DNA of 64,000 bases from Heterodera schachtii (Eukaryota > Nematoda > Chromadorea > Rhabditida > Heteroderidae), in contig SIJG01000063.1 in NCBI GenBank assembly GCA_023374025.1, positions 566,216 to 630,215 on the forward strand, given 5' to 3'. The position numbers and the translations under genes were made by a program. Shown here piece by piece: positions 34,046 through 46,097 of this stretch; position 1 is the stretch's first letter, and each line of letters starts with the position of its first letter. The notes under the pieces were generated by a model. The model was not told the DNA's origin and did no database searches. It was given only the letters and a program-made list of their open reading frames with translations.

Positions 34046-34372
34046 AGTTTCCCGTCCCAAATTTTTTATGCAGCGGGATCTTAATTAATTTTTATAAAAG
34101 AAAAGTAAAAAAAAAAAAAGTTTAAAAAAATGGTTCAAAAAATTGGAAAATTTTGATAAATGCGCGACCGCGATTCGCGGCAATTTTTTTTGAGCGATCC
34201 GCGATCCGCGACCGCGGGATTTTCTGTCCGCGCTCCAGCCCTGGTTTGCATGTTGGAAAATTTATTATTTTTTTTAGTATGAAAGATAAAAATCATTCAA
34301 AGAAATCTTTTTATGACAACAGAATAAAAAAGATTTGACAATTTATGAAAATAATTCCAAAATTTCCAATTT
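34046..34372. other. Intergenic with CG-rich palindromic patch
   Basis: 34161-34245 is a CpG-rich, self-complementary patch (GCGCGACCGCGATTCGCGG; ATCCGCGATCCGCGACCGCG) in AT-rich DNA. No gene. Confidence 0.45.
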
Positions 34373-37233
34373 TCACAAGGGTTGGGCCAAATATAACATT
34401 CCAAAATCAATCCAATTGCAACTTGGGGCGTGTCCACTTTTGTATTTCGCTCCACAGCAATACCAAAATTGGAATTTGCAGGTACAAGTCATCTTGGAAA
34501 CATTTTATATTAGGCATTAATTATTAAGGCTCAAATTTATAGTTGCTAAAAACTGCCAAAATAATTAATTTTTAGTTTCTAAAAAACCCCCAAAATAGTT
34601 GCTAAAAATGGGTAAATAGTTGCTAAAAACTTTCAAATTTAGGTGAGTAAAATGACAAAATTTTATTCAAAAAAGTAGAAAAAGGTAGGCCAAATCAGTA
34701 TTGAGCTAAATAATTTTTAAAATCACAAATTCTTATCAAAATAAATAAAAAATAAATTTGGAGATGAATTTTTGAGAAATTTTTCATTTCTTAGGGGTGC
34801 ATTTTTGAAAATTTTCGGGACGATTCTTAGGGGGCGTATTTTTGAAAAAAATTTTTAAGTCGATTCTTAGGGGGTGTATTTTTTGTTTTTATTGCATTTT
34901 TCATAACAAATTTTGGCAAAACGCCAAAATAGTTGAAAATAGTTTTTTTTTAATTTTACAGTTTTTTAGTTGCTAAAAATAAAAAACTAGAAAATAGTTT
35001 TAAAAAAAATAGTGAAAAAATTTATAAATTGGAGCCCTATTAATTATATTAATATAAATATTTCAAAATATTCACATGATTGCATCCATCAATTTTCTCC
35101 ACTGGACTTTTGCATTTTGGGCATTTGGTAAATCCGTTGACGACATTTTTTGATAATTGATTGTCTCTAAAATTGTTCTTAATAGCGCAAGAGCAATTGA
35201 AAATAGCTTTTAATCGAGTAACTTTTTCGCATAATCCAGTTTATTTTTTATTGTTTTTTTTTGTTTTTCTTACCTAATTATTGTAAGATTAATTAATTAA
35301 TTAATTAATTTTTGTTTTTAACTACTTGAGATTTTTTTCACGTCTTTGTTGTTTGGCAAACTGTTCGCATGTCAAATTGTTGTGCTCTTCAGCCCATTTT
35401 TCATTGCATTTGCGACACATTTCGTAATTGCATTCGGGGCAATGAAATTTCAACATTTCATTTGAGTCATTATTTGTGTCAATGTCAGCGACCGGAAGAG
35501 GACCATCCATCTCAACGGCACAATTGCATTTAGGACATCTTAATTAGTTGCTAATTAATGAATTATTAAAATGAATAATTGAATGAATGAATTAAAATTG
35601 ATTGATTAATTGATTGATTGCTTCTTAAATGACCGTTCCAAGCAAAGACAAGCCGCAGACACACACAATTCAGCACAATGACTCTCCAGAGTTTCAATAG
35701 CCTCGAGCTCATCGGGTAACATAGATTTTAATTCTTCTTAATTTAAAAAATAATAATTTAATAAGCAATAATTCATCATTTTACGCCATGGAATTGGATT
35801 TTCACATTTCTCCGCCATGCATTTCAGTCCCAGCCAACCGCGCGCGAATGGTTTCGTTTCATGTGCCGCTTTTGTGTAGCCTTTAAGGCACTCTCGGCAG
35901 AAGGCATGCGGTTCTTTGAAATAAATTTGCTAATTAATAATTATAATTGCCATTTTTCATGTTAATTGTTATACCTTTTTGTGCATTGTTTGAGCTGCTA
36001 CCAAAAATTGCTTCGCTCATTAAATGATCACAGAAACAGAGATGATCATTGTTTGCAAATTCATAACAAATTGGGCATTCCAAGCAGTCATCGGGCACTT
36101 TTGCTTTATCTTAAAAAGATTAAATATAATTTTCTTCAAATTCTTAATTAATTATAAATAAAATTATTAAATATTTTTCATCATTTTTTATTATGCTCGT
36201 AATAAATGATGACTTTAGTCTGAATGTTCAAATAGATTCAAAAACTCATGTTGATTTTTTTTTATTATATAGAACTATTAATTGTAAAAAAAAACTATTA
36301 AAATAATAAATTAATTATTCTTTATATAATATCAGTTATTAATTCATTGGAAAAATTTTTAATTACTCTTCTTAAGGTTTTTTCCTTTTTTCTTCTCATG
36401 TAAATCGCTAGGTGTTCTATTCCGTATAAAAATATTCAATTGTGAAATAATTTTTTTAAAGTTTCCTAAATTTAAAAATTATTTTAAAAATAATTTTTGG
36501 TGACATCTTTACCTTGTGCTTCTTTTCATTTTTTTCTTTATGACTTTTTTCTACGCTGTTTGAAGATGAAGCAACATTTTGATTAATTCTGTCTAAAAAA
36601 TTATTTATAAAATTAATTTGTTGCCTGGGCGAAATTAATTTAGAAAATAAAATTTAATTTCATAATTTAATTTTTTAATTCAAATTTCATTTGTTATTAA
36701 TGCTAAAATATTTTTACTCTTTTGATCATTTTGTTCATCTTCTTGTGTTTTTGATTTGATGTGCTTTTCTTTCCTGCCAACAATTTTCGAAAATTTGGGT
36801 GACATTATCATTTCAACAATAGCCTAAATTAAAATTTAAAAATGTAAATTTTTTAAACAATTTTCGCTACCTTTCCTTTCCTATTCTTTTTCATTTCTTT
36901 ATTCTTATCCTCAAATTGCTGATTAGCATTAACAATGTCGTCATCGGAAATTGATGTATTTTCTAAACAAAAAAATATTAATTCAAATTATAGCTGTGCT
37001 TATTTGACCAGAAATATAGATTGAGACTATTAATTTAAAAATATTAATTTAAATATTTTTAATTTCTTTATGTAATTAATTGATTATTAAAATGCGATTT
37101 TCATTGTTTTCTTAACTATTAGCTCGCTGTTACCTTTGTCAACAAAATGTTTTTGATTTGTCCCATAAATTTGTTGAGTCAAACCAATAAATAGGCAAAT
37201 ATATAATAAAATAATAATACTATTTAAAGTCAT
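34373..37233 (-). pseudogene. RBR copy E: single RING1 module, broken in a charged exon
   Basis: Signal-peptide exon from 37233 (core SIIILLYICLFIGLTQQ), charged exons near 36963-36870 and 36823-36716 (SPKFSKIV), 36592-36510. The next exon (from 36468) loses seven bases and stops at once (ETLKKLFHN*). Downstream exons are well kept: CPICYEFANNDHLCFCDH (near 36112-35975), HAFCRECLKGYTKAA (near 35915-35785), linker, IBR (near 35540-35325), RING2 (near 35167-35080; CPKCKSPVEKIDGC) and a last exon (34499-34373; CTCKFQFWYCCGAKYKSGH). Skipping the broken exon does not restore the frame, so the RBR part is probably not made from this start codon. The catalytic part itself is undamaged. Confidence 0.65.
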
Positions 37234-37431
37234 ATCTAAAATAATAATAATAATATTAAAATAAATATTTAAATTAATTTAGTTTTTTTAATAGAACCTC
37301 TAATTTAGCAATTTGTACAATACTAAAATAATAATTTTAATAAAATAATAATTCTTCAATATTATGCTGTGATTATATCAAATGCATATATTCACTTATT
37401 GTAAAACTGATATGCATTGCGTAAGTATAAC
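37234..37431. promoter_or_regulatory. Presumed promoter of RBR copy E
   Basis: AT-rich DNA upstream of copy E, related to the upstream segment of copies A-C (TTGTACAATACTAAAATAATAATTTTAAT). The start codon follows TTTTAGATATG-type sequence, a candidate trans-splice acceptor. Confidence 0.4.
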
Positions 37432-38975
37432 AGCACATATTACAACAAATGTATTAATCCAATATTTACAAACTACATTTTTTGAAATTAAAAAAGAATT
37501 AGTCCATGTGAAAGCGAGAAATTTGAAATTTTTATAATATTATCTAAATTTAGGCATTGACAGAAAAGGAAAAACATTTTTACATTTAAATTATAATTTA
37601 TTTATTTTTGATTATGTTTATTAGCGGGTACTGCAGGAGCGAGATTCGAGAAAATTAAATTATAAGCTTAAAGACATTTTTTCTAACTTGTTTTGTGAGG
37701 TTGAAATGGGAGAAAATAATTCACACAATTTCTTCATATATTTGTACAAAAAAAGAATGGTTGAAAATGAAAAAAAAATAATAATCTTTCAGTAATTTCT
37801 GGAAACCTTGAAAATTAGCTAGAAAGTTTGTCAAACAATTATATTTTCCTTTTCTAAATAAACTGTTAAAAAGCCAGGATTAATGGTTAGCACATATTAC
37901 AACAAATGTATAGCACCTAATCCAATATTTACAAACTACATTTTTTGAAATTAAAAAAGAATTAGTCCATGTGAAAGCGAGAAATTTGAAATTTTTATAA
38001 TATTATCTAAATTTAGGCATTGACAGAAAAGGAAAAACATTTTTACATTTAAATTATAATTTATTTATTTTTGATTATGTTTATTAGCGGGTACTGCAGG
38101 AGCGAGATTCGAGAAAATTAAATTATAAGCTTAAAGACATTTTTTCTAACTTGTTTTGTGAGGTTGAAATGGGAGAAAATAATTCACACAATTTCTTCAT
38201 ATATTTGTACAAAAAAAGAATGGTTGAAAATGAAAAAAAAAATAATAATCTTTCAGTAATTTCTGGAAACCTTGAAAATTAGCTAGAAAGTTTGTCAAAC
38301 AATTATATTTTCCTTTTCTAAATAAACTGTTAAAAAGCCAGGATTAATGGTTAGCACATATTACAACAAATGTATTAATCCAATATTTACAAACTACATT
38401 TTTTGAAATTAAAAAAGAATTAGTCCATGTGAAAGCGAGAAATTTGAAATTTTTATAATATTATCTAAATTTAGGCATTGACAGAAAAGGAAAAACATTT
38501 TTACATTTAAATTATAATTTATTTATTTTTGATTATGTTTATTAGCGGGTACTGCAGGAGCGAGATTCGAGAAAATTAAATTATAAGCTTAAAGACATTT
38601 TTTCTAACTTGTTTTGTGAGGTTGAAATGGGAGAAAATAATTCACACAATTTCTTCATATATTTGTACAAAAAAAGAATGGTTGAAAATGAAAAAAAAAA
38701 TAAATAATCTTTCAGTAATTTCTGGAAACCTTGAAAATTAGCTAGAAAGTTTGTCAAACAATTATATTTTCCTTTTCTAAATAAACTGCTAAAAAGCCAG
38801 GATTAATGGTTAGCACATATTACAACAAATGTATAGCACCTAATCCAATATTTACAAACTACATTTTTTGAAATTAAAAAAGAATTAGTCCATGTGAAAG
38901 CGAGAAATTTGAAATTTTTATAATATTATCTAAATTTAGGCATTGAAAGAAAAGGAAAAACATTTTTACATTTAA
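37432..38975. repeat. 460-bp tandem repeat with alternating two-unit structure
   Basis: Units start at 37432, 37889, 38353 and 38812 (457, 464, 459 bp); the fourth is partial, ending near 38975. Units 1 and 3 read ACAAATGTATTAATCC while units 2 and 4 read ACAAATGTATAGCACC at the same place, so a two-unit block was duplicated. No coding potential. Confidence 0.85.
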
Positions 38976-40949
38976 AGGCTATTATTGAAACGGATTTTAT
39001 TTTAGTTTCTTATTTTGGTCTTTTTAGGTCGTTTCGTTTAAATGCAAAATTTAAAATTTTAATTAATAAAAAGTGTCTAATCTATAAAAATTGCTATTGT
39101 TTTTTAAAGTTATTTAAAAAACTGCAGGCCTTTAACTTTTGTACAACTTTAAAAATAGGAAGTTCATAAAAATGCTAATTCAATTGTATTTCTGTAAAAT
39201 AATGTAAGTAATGCTGCCACCAACAACAAATTCATAATCTCTTATTGGAAAATTGATTCGTATTATGTTTAAAAAAATGTCATTTTATTATTAAGGTAAA
39301 TTTAAGTCTTTGGGATTTAAAAAAACTACTGGCCAAAAAACGTGAAATAAACATTAAATCATTATAATTTAATTTTAGGAAATGGGATCGGCGCTTGAAG
39401 TATTTTAAAATGTATAAAATTTAAAAATATTATTAAATAAAAACTAAACTCAAATGAACAAAGCAAGCAAGAATAAAACCAAAAAATTTGTGTTGTCTTT
39501 AAAATAAAATAAAATTGATTAAGTGAGTCTTTTCTACCTAAAATTATTTTTTTCTATAAATGAATACGCAAAAACCCAAATGACTATTTCCCTTTTTATA
39601 GACAAAATTTTGCATATATAATAAATATTTGACATCACCGGAAGTAATTAGCAAATATAATATAAAAGTATTTTAGAATAGATTTTCTCTAATTTGACGT
39701 CACCGGAAGTAATTAGCAAACAAATATAAAATTTAGAAAATGAATATTCTCTGGTGATCATTATTATCATAATAATAAGCACCCTACTAATATTTCCATT
39801 TTTATTTTATAGACAATGTTTTACATAGAAAAAACTCACCGGAAGTAATTAGAATTTTTTGTTAGCGTTAGTTCCCAATTATTCTCTCACAATAGGCACT
39901 TTTTACACAAAAAAATTGGTTTTTTATAATTTAACAAGCCAATTAGACAATTCCTTAATTATTACTTAAAGTTAATTAAAACGCAAACAGCCGTAACTGC
40001 AGCTGAACAAATTTAATAATTGGACATACAAATCCCTTTCATGCATTTACATTTAGCCATTTGATATTTAAGATTGCTCTTGAATCCATGATAGGGGAGT
40101 GGGAAAATAAAATGCATAGTTTACGTATTTTGGCGTTTTATCCATTTTTTCATATGTCCATATTTCGTAATTTTTACCGCATCTATTGTTTGGCCATTAA
40201 CCCCATAAGTTTTTTTGCATGAGCTATTAGGACGACGTCGCTATCATCAGACAACTTTTGATCAGGCAGAATAACAAATATTTAGACCAAAAGATTCACT
40301 CGAATTTCAGATTAGGGGTTTATAGTCCGACCGATGGGACATATTCATTTGCAAAAAAAAAATCAAATATTTGGGCCTGATCATTAGGGCTGCCAAAAAT
40401 ATGGACCAAATATGTAAATAAAAATTTTAAAATGGTTATTTTTTGGAAATAAAATTCCTCGTAAATGATGAAATAGGCACAAAATGCCAAAAAATGACTT
40501 AAATAGGCTATTAGAATCACCTTGTAGTATTTTAAAAATTACGTTTTGGTATTTTTCAGGGGACTTTTTCAAAATAATTTTTTCACTATAATTTTTCAAA
40601 AATCCTCAAAATTTGTAAAAAAAAATTTTGACGAAATTTTGGGTTTTTTTTTTGAGGATTTCCAAAAATTTCCGTAAAAAATCCTCAAAATATGTATTTA
40701 AAAAAAATGAAAACAAAATAAGAAAAAAGTCCAAAATATGTACCAAATATGTAAGAAAATCCCGAAATATGTAAAAATATGTATATAAAAGTCTCAAAAA
40801 TTTATTTTTGTCAGTTAATTATATTTTATTAATAAATGCCAAATTATAAAAGATATAAACAATCAATATCTATAATTTTTATTAAAACAAATTTTTTTAA
40901 ATTCTATATACATATGGATTCATTTATCTAAATTGAATTATTTTCAAAA
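38976..40949. other. Intergenic, dispersed-repeat DNA
   Basis: No gene. 39570-39860 carries several copies of CACCGGAAGTAATTAGCAAA, also present at 51590, 53085, 53200, 55965 and 56070. 40360-40800 carries degenerate ATGTGCTAAAAA-family repeat. A GACGTCACCGGAAG motif lies near 39697. Confidence 0.5.
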
Positions 40950-41930
40950 ATGAATTGCTTTACTACAAAAAAAATTCCTCTAATTTTTTATTTTTTATTA
41001 TTTCTCTTTATTAAAGCTGATTTATCAACGGTAAATTTATTAAAATTAACAAAAATAATAAATTATTTTAAAAAAAGATAAATAAATAGCCATTTTTAGA
41101 TTGATGACGACGCATTTATTGCATTTATTAAAGGGCCTGCCAATTTTGAGCAATTTTGCACACAAAAAGGAGTCACCAATCTGCAAAGCAGAGTGACATT
41201 GGCACAAATTTATGCAACAAATCTTGGCATTTTTTATCACATGCGACTGAATTGGCATTGTGCCAATGATGGAAAACAATTTGAGTCTTTCTTACACAAA
41301 AGTGAGTGCAACTATTACCACAAATTCGTAGACATTCTGTACAAATATTTGTTTAATGTTTATGCCGGGCACAAAGGCGAGAAACCAATTTTCCTAGTCA
41401 AAAATAGTGGAATTCATCTGTCATTTGTCGAAGTGTTGGAAAGTTTGGCCATCTTTTTGAAATTTCGGTGTTGTAAATCGGCATCAAAAAGTGATGAAGC
41501 AATGGCAGAGCCAAAATTGGCACAAATGCCACCAAAATTTGCAGAAATTGAATTGACAAATTTGTGGCGATTTGATTATGATTTTAACAAATCAGACGAA
41601 AATGAAACGCCAAAAAAGAAGCTAAAATTGAAAAATCAGCAGGATTCATCGCGAACAGAATTTGACAAAAAATTGAAAAAAATGTTGACAAAAATTGAAC
41701 AAAAAGTTGTAATGAAAAAGAATGACAAATTGGGAAAGAAGCGGCCAAAAAATAATGGAAAAATGCCAATTGAAAGTCCATCATCATCGTCATTAGCATC
41801 AATGTCATTACTGGCACCGACAGATGATGCCGATGTATGTTATTGTGACATCGTTTTGGAATTGCCAATTCACAGCATGGCAGACGCGGTTCGTTTTTGC
41901 CAAAATGACATTGTTTTTCACAATTATTAA
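40950..41930 (+). CDS. Secreted lysine-rich protein with nuclear-targeting-like motifs, novel
   Basis: Two exons in phase: 40950-41030 (ends at donor ACG|GTAAAT) and 41100-41930; 303 residues. Exon 1 is a complete signal peptide (PLIFYFLLFLFIKA). The first half of exon 2 is a compact domain with LNWHCAND, FLHKSECNYYHKFVDILYKY and conserved cysteines; the second half is charged and low-complexity, with clusters PKKKLKLK and KKNDKLGKKRPK, a serine run, and a hydrophobic end DVCYCDIVLELPIHSMADAV. A signal peptide together with nuclear-type basic clusters is a pattern known from plant-parasite effectors; that role is inference. No known family recognised. A diverged second copy of the domain follows at 42135. 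Confidence 0.7.
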
Positions 41931-42134
41931 TTCTCTACATAATTCTCAATAAAAACTTAATACTAATTAACCATGCTAATAGAAAGAGGATCGAAAAATT
42001 TCTGAAATATATATTAATTTTTTGTTTTAATAAATGCCGAATTTTCCCTATTTTATTATTTTTTGAATCCTCAAATTTTTTCAAATTAAAATTATATTTC
42101 TTAATTATATCCGTTAATTAGTCAAGGCTTTTAG

Positions 42135-42467
42135 ATTGAAGATGAAGCATTTCTCGCATTTGTGAAGGGACAGTACAATTTTGAGAGTATTTTGATGCAA
42201 TCCTATAAGCAGCAACAACAGCAGAACAACAGTTATAATGCCATTGAACGTAAACGAAATGATTTTGTTGCTTCGTCCGAGACTGTGCTTTGCCTTCTGT
42301 ATTTGATGAAAACCAATTGGCATTGTGCCAATGCCAAAACAATTTATAAGAATGAATGCTCCAAAAATCGACGCCATTTGGACATTTTGTATGAGTATTT
42401 GTTACGAGTACGGTATGAGGTTGCGGCAGTGAAGCCAATGTTTAAACTTCGCGGAACGATACGGTAG
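42135..42467 (+). CDS. Paralogous fragment of the secreted NLS-bearing protein
   Basis: An exon after acceptor CTTTTAG reads IEDEAFLAFVKGQYNFES, matching IDDDAFIAFIKGPANFEQ of the upstream gene, and TNWHCANAKTIYKNECSKN matching LNWHCAND and HKSECNYYH; it ends RGTIR at stop 42467. It lacks the lysine-rich half, and I found no signal-peptide exon between 41931 and 42134. Either a truncated tandem duplicate or an alternative last exon for the exon at 40950: phase 0 at the acceptor fits both. Confidence 0.55.
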   Translation: MEDEAFLAFVKGQYNFESILMQSYKQQQQQNNSYNAIERKRNDFVASSETVLCLLYLMKTNWHCANAKTIYKNECSKNRRHLDILYEYLLRVRYEVAAVKPMFKLRGTIR

Positions 42468-42944
42468 CTTATGATCGTCATAAAATACATGCTAGCGCGA
42501 GTTTATTAAAATTGCTATCCCCCTCACAATTTGAAAAATTCAAAAAAAAAAAGAAAGAAAACGGAGAAAAATTTTTTTAAAATGGAAATTTTAAATTACC
42601 TGAAATTTTGCTTGAATAATAATTTAAAAATTTCTAGAAATTTTTATTAAAATAAGGTTCAGAGTTTTAAAAAATTTAAGTACTTTTTAAAGTAACTGCA
42701 AATTTTTAAACATAGATTTCTATTATCTTAAAAATTTTTGCTTCAAAAAATTTGTCTAAAAAATTTCTTTTAAAAAATTCTTTTTTAATGTTTTATAAAA
42801 AAAAAATTTTTTTTGGTGTTTCACATTTTTAGATATCCTAAACATTCAAAATTTAGGGGTTTTAGCAATAATTAACTGATTTATCAGTCGTTCGTTTATT
42901 TAAATAGCTTTTTGGAATTTAACAATTTTAGTGTAATTTTTACG

Positions 42945-43913
42945 AAATTTAGGCCAGCAACTCGCAATTTGCTTAGTGTTTTTGCTGTATTAAGTGCAAT
43001 CTCTAAGCTTTATTTTGGCACGGATATTAATGAAAATGTTGAGGAAAATGCCGTTCAGTTGTCAACTTTTCTTACTTTATCAAATAAGAATGAGTTGAAT
43101 TATGAAGTAAATTCAGGTAAATTTACGATAATCAACCTAATTAATAAAGTTTCGATTTTTTCAAAAAAATTTGCGCATAAAACTTTTACAAAAAATGCAC
43201 AAAATTAAAAAAAACTTAGCATAATTTTGATGCTTAACCGAAAAGGCAACAATTATAACAAGCTTGCTTTAATAGGATTTAAATTTTATTTTGTGTTTGT
43301 AAAAAAATCACTCTATCATGAATTCATGTTTTTTTTAGTAATTTCGAAAATGAAATTCACTGAAATTGCAGTAAAATTGGCAATGGACTCAAAAGAAGGA
43401 AATGAAAAAGGAAAGCTTAACAATCAGGGAATATTTGAAGGTAAAAGCTTAATTGATCATAGAAATTAGTTTGAAATTCGCAATTTCTAATTAGTCGTAA
43501 TAGGTCATTAATAAATGCGTGTGCATAATAATTATATGCATCTTTCAAATTAATGTTTTAACAATTTAAGCAAAATAAAATTAATTCATTTGAAAAGGAA
43601 ATATATAATAAATAAATATTATATTTAAAAAAAAAATTGAAATTATAAAAATATTTATCAAAACCCATCTTTTTTCATAAAAGGATTACTTCGTCACAAA
43701 TTTGACTTAGAATTAGAGTCAATGTGCAACAAATGGCTTAAAATGGCATCCGATGCAAAAGCTAAATTGGACGAATTGGAAGCACAAATAAACAAATTTG
43801 GACAAATTCAAAGCGTGGAAAAATTGGAAAAACAAAGCATTTATTACATGGAAAACATACATTTTGAAAGCAAATTTAATTTATTGTTAGGTTCACCTTT
43901 TTTGAAGCTTTAA
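42945..43913 (+). CDS. Unknown helical protein, start unresolved
   Basis: Three exons in phase: up to 43116 (FAVLSAISKLYFGTDINENV), 43339-43440 (MKFTEIAVKLAMDSKEGNEK), 43684-43913 (LELESMCNKWLKMASDAKAK, LDELEAQINKF, QSVEKLEKQSIYYMENIH). All splice sites are GT-AG with phase 1 joins. The last exon is strongly helical with heptad-like leucines, suggesting a coiled coil. The 5' edge lies near 42930-42950 but no convincing ATG exon was found. No family recognised. Confidence 0.5.
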
Positions 43914-44752
43914 AATTGATTTTATTTAGCATAAATAAGAAACAGCTAAAAAAAGAATTTTATTTTATTTTTTGATGACTAAAAATCAATTTTAATGGCG
44001 CTTTGACCCAAAATGTTACGGTTTCTTTCGGCCTCAGGCTTTGGGCCCGAGTTTATTTTTATGCCCCGGGCATTTTTCAGTATTTCGCAGTGTTTGTTGA
44101 TTTTCCAATTATTTAGGTAAATTAAAATTAAAGTTCCGAAACCATGATCCAGAAATGGCAAAAAAATGCGTGAAGGGATGAAATATCTCTCAGTAAAAAA
44201 AAAAAAAACTTCTGCATTCCATTGGAATAATACATAGATTAATCATTAATGCTATTTGAATTAGATTAAAGTAATGGAAATTTGCTATTATATCTAACTA
44301 ATATTTTTCGTTTTTCAAACAATTAAACTGTGTAAAATTGCAGTGGCACCATTCTCGGAAAGGCATAATACATCGGTCCAATCAATTAAAAATCAAATAA
44401 TTAATTAAATAATGCTATTATTATATTTATATCATTAAAAGAAAAAAAAAACAATAAAATAAAAAAAACAATTCATTCAATAGCTTTATTGTTATTGTGT
44501 TGTTGCATTCGTACGTATAGTGCTGTAACATAAAAGGCCCATTCAATTTTGTCCATTATTCTTTCCTTCAATGGTCAAAATTTCAATTGTAATTTGGTGT
44601 AATAATTGTGTACAAAAGTATATAAAAGCATACGCAACGCAAAGAAAGCATAAAACAAAATTTCAAATAAAATGTTTACTTTTTAAAATTTAATTATTTT
44701 ATTCATTTTCTTTTTAATAAAAATATTAAATTAAATTTTTATATATAGAAGA
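43914..44752. other. Intergenic
   Basis: AT-rich, with an A14 run near 44197 and poly-A/T stretches. No gene seen; a minus-strand frame at 43979-44161 has no splice or family support. The last bases before 44753 read ATATAGAAGAATG, acceptor-like. Confidence 0.5.
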
Positions 44753-46097
44753 ATGCATTGCACAATTTATTTGCTGCTATTGACAATTCCATTGATCGCA
44801 TCAAAGCAAATTTTTGATTTTAAAAATGATATTTTTTGCCAAAATAATGGAACAACCGGCAGAACAGGAAACAGCACTAACAATCTTGCACTTATACGTC
44901 AAAAACGGCAATTTGCTAACCAAGGGTTAGCAAATTAATATTATTTTAGTTAATTAATAGCATATTTAATTTCAATTGGAATATTCATTATTAATAAAAT
45001 TAAAGTTGTTTGGAATCGGAAAATTTTTGAAAATCTTGACCCGGATCTCGGTTTTTGATTGGTAAATCTGCCAAACAAAAAAAGAATGCTTAAATTCTCT
45101 TTAGAAATCCGGGATCCGGATTAATTTCGGTAAAAATCATGGGACTTAGTCTCGGACTAACTCTAATTAAATTAAGAGATGTAATTAATTTTTGTATTTT
45201 ATTTTATTTTTATTGCAAATTTGATTTTAATTAAAAATGATTCTTCCAGAATTGTTAAATATTAAAAAATCTTTTTATATTTAATGAAAAGCATTTTTAA
45301 GTCTCTTCCATTGTTCGTTCAATCAGAATGGCTATTCATGCTTTATCTATCAAATTTTGCCGGGCCCAATGAATTGGTTCGGCGCACAAACAATGTGTAG
45401 ACAATTGGGCGGCACTCTCTTCAGTCCGAGCACTTTGGAGGATGTTAATTATGTGCGAAAAATTGAAAAAATAAATTTAATAATTATTTAAAATCATCTT
45501 TTAATTAATAAAAAAGATTTGTCTAAAAGTTTAAATTCAAATTGAAAATGCTATAATTTAATAAATACTTTTTAAGATTAAAAGCGCACTTCAACCCTAC
45601 AGAACAGGAACAGGATCAGCAAATCGTTCATTTTGGTAATTAAGCACTAATTACAGTCGATGAGGATAATTATTAAGAAAATTTAAAATATGATATATAC
45701 GAATTTAATTGGTTTATGTAAATAAATTTGTTTAAATTGAAGGCTTGGCATGGCGTGCCAATGCCAATTTGCAAATCCGTTTGGCTGTTACCAGTGCATG
45801 TGGGCCGACGGTCGTCCTGTCAGCGCCTTTGCGTTCCCACCCAGAAGTGCCATCGATCCAAGGTTGGGCAATATGCCAAAAAATTTAAAAATATATAAAT
45901 TTGAATTTTGCAGAATCGGTACTCTGTGGAGCAATATGTACAACCGACCGGACCATTTTGCGCGTTCAATTAATGGCCAAATGTGTCTGTTCATCACAGA
46001 CCATTGGGCGTTGTATGAATGCAATTTTGCCGATCTGATGGGCGGTGCCGTATGCCAAATACCGTACGGCGGAATGGGAAGTGGCATAATCGGTTAG
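44753..46097 (+). CDS. Secreted C-type lectin
   Basis: Five exons in phase: 44753-44925, 45302-45452, 45577-45635, 45743-45862, 45914-46097; 228 residues. Exon 1 gives a signal peptide (TIYLLLLTIPLIAS) and a linker containing the dibasic stretch RQKRQF, a possible furin-type site. The rest is a C-type lectin domain in order: NGYSCF, WFGAQTMCRQLGGTLFSP, SANRSFWLGM, YQCMWADGRPVS, CLFITDHWALYECNFADLM, GGAVCQIP. The classical EPN/QPD sugar-calcium motif is not obvious, so sugar specificity is unknown. The exon-1 donor is CCAAGG|GTTAGC; it fits in phase, while reading on meets a stop after 61 codons. Lectins of this kind are secreted immune- or host-interaction proteins in nematodes. Confidence 0.85.

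Noticed and set aside
37660..38580. GGTTCGAATCTCGC-like string (minus) in the 460-bp repeat as a tRNA T-arm
   Set aside because: The minus strand reads CTCGAATCTCGCTCCTGCAG with no D-arm, anticodon stem or pairing acceptor; not a tRNA.
37432..38975. CRISPR-like array
   Set aside because: Units are 460-bp direct repeats without short repeat/spacer structure, in a eukaryotic context.
43979..44161. Minus-strand 60-codon frame
   Set aside because: No splice partners, no recognised motif; composition as background.
44753..44938. 61-residue precursor as a plant-peptide mimic (CLE, CEP, IDA, RALF type)
   Set aside because: The end QFANQGLAN matches none of these consensus motifs, and the exon joins in phase to the lectin domain.
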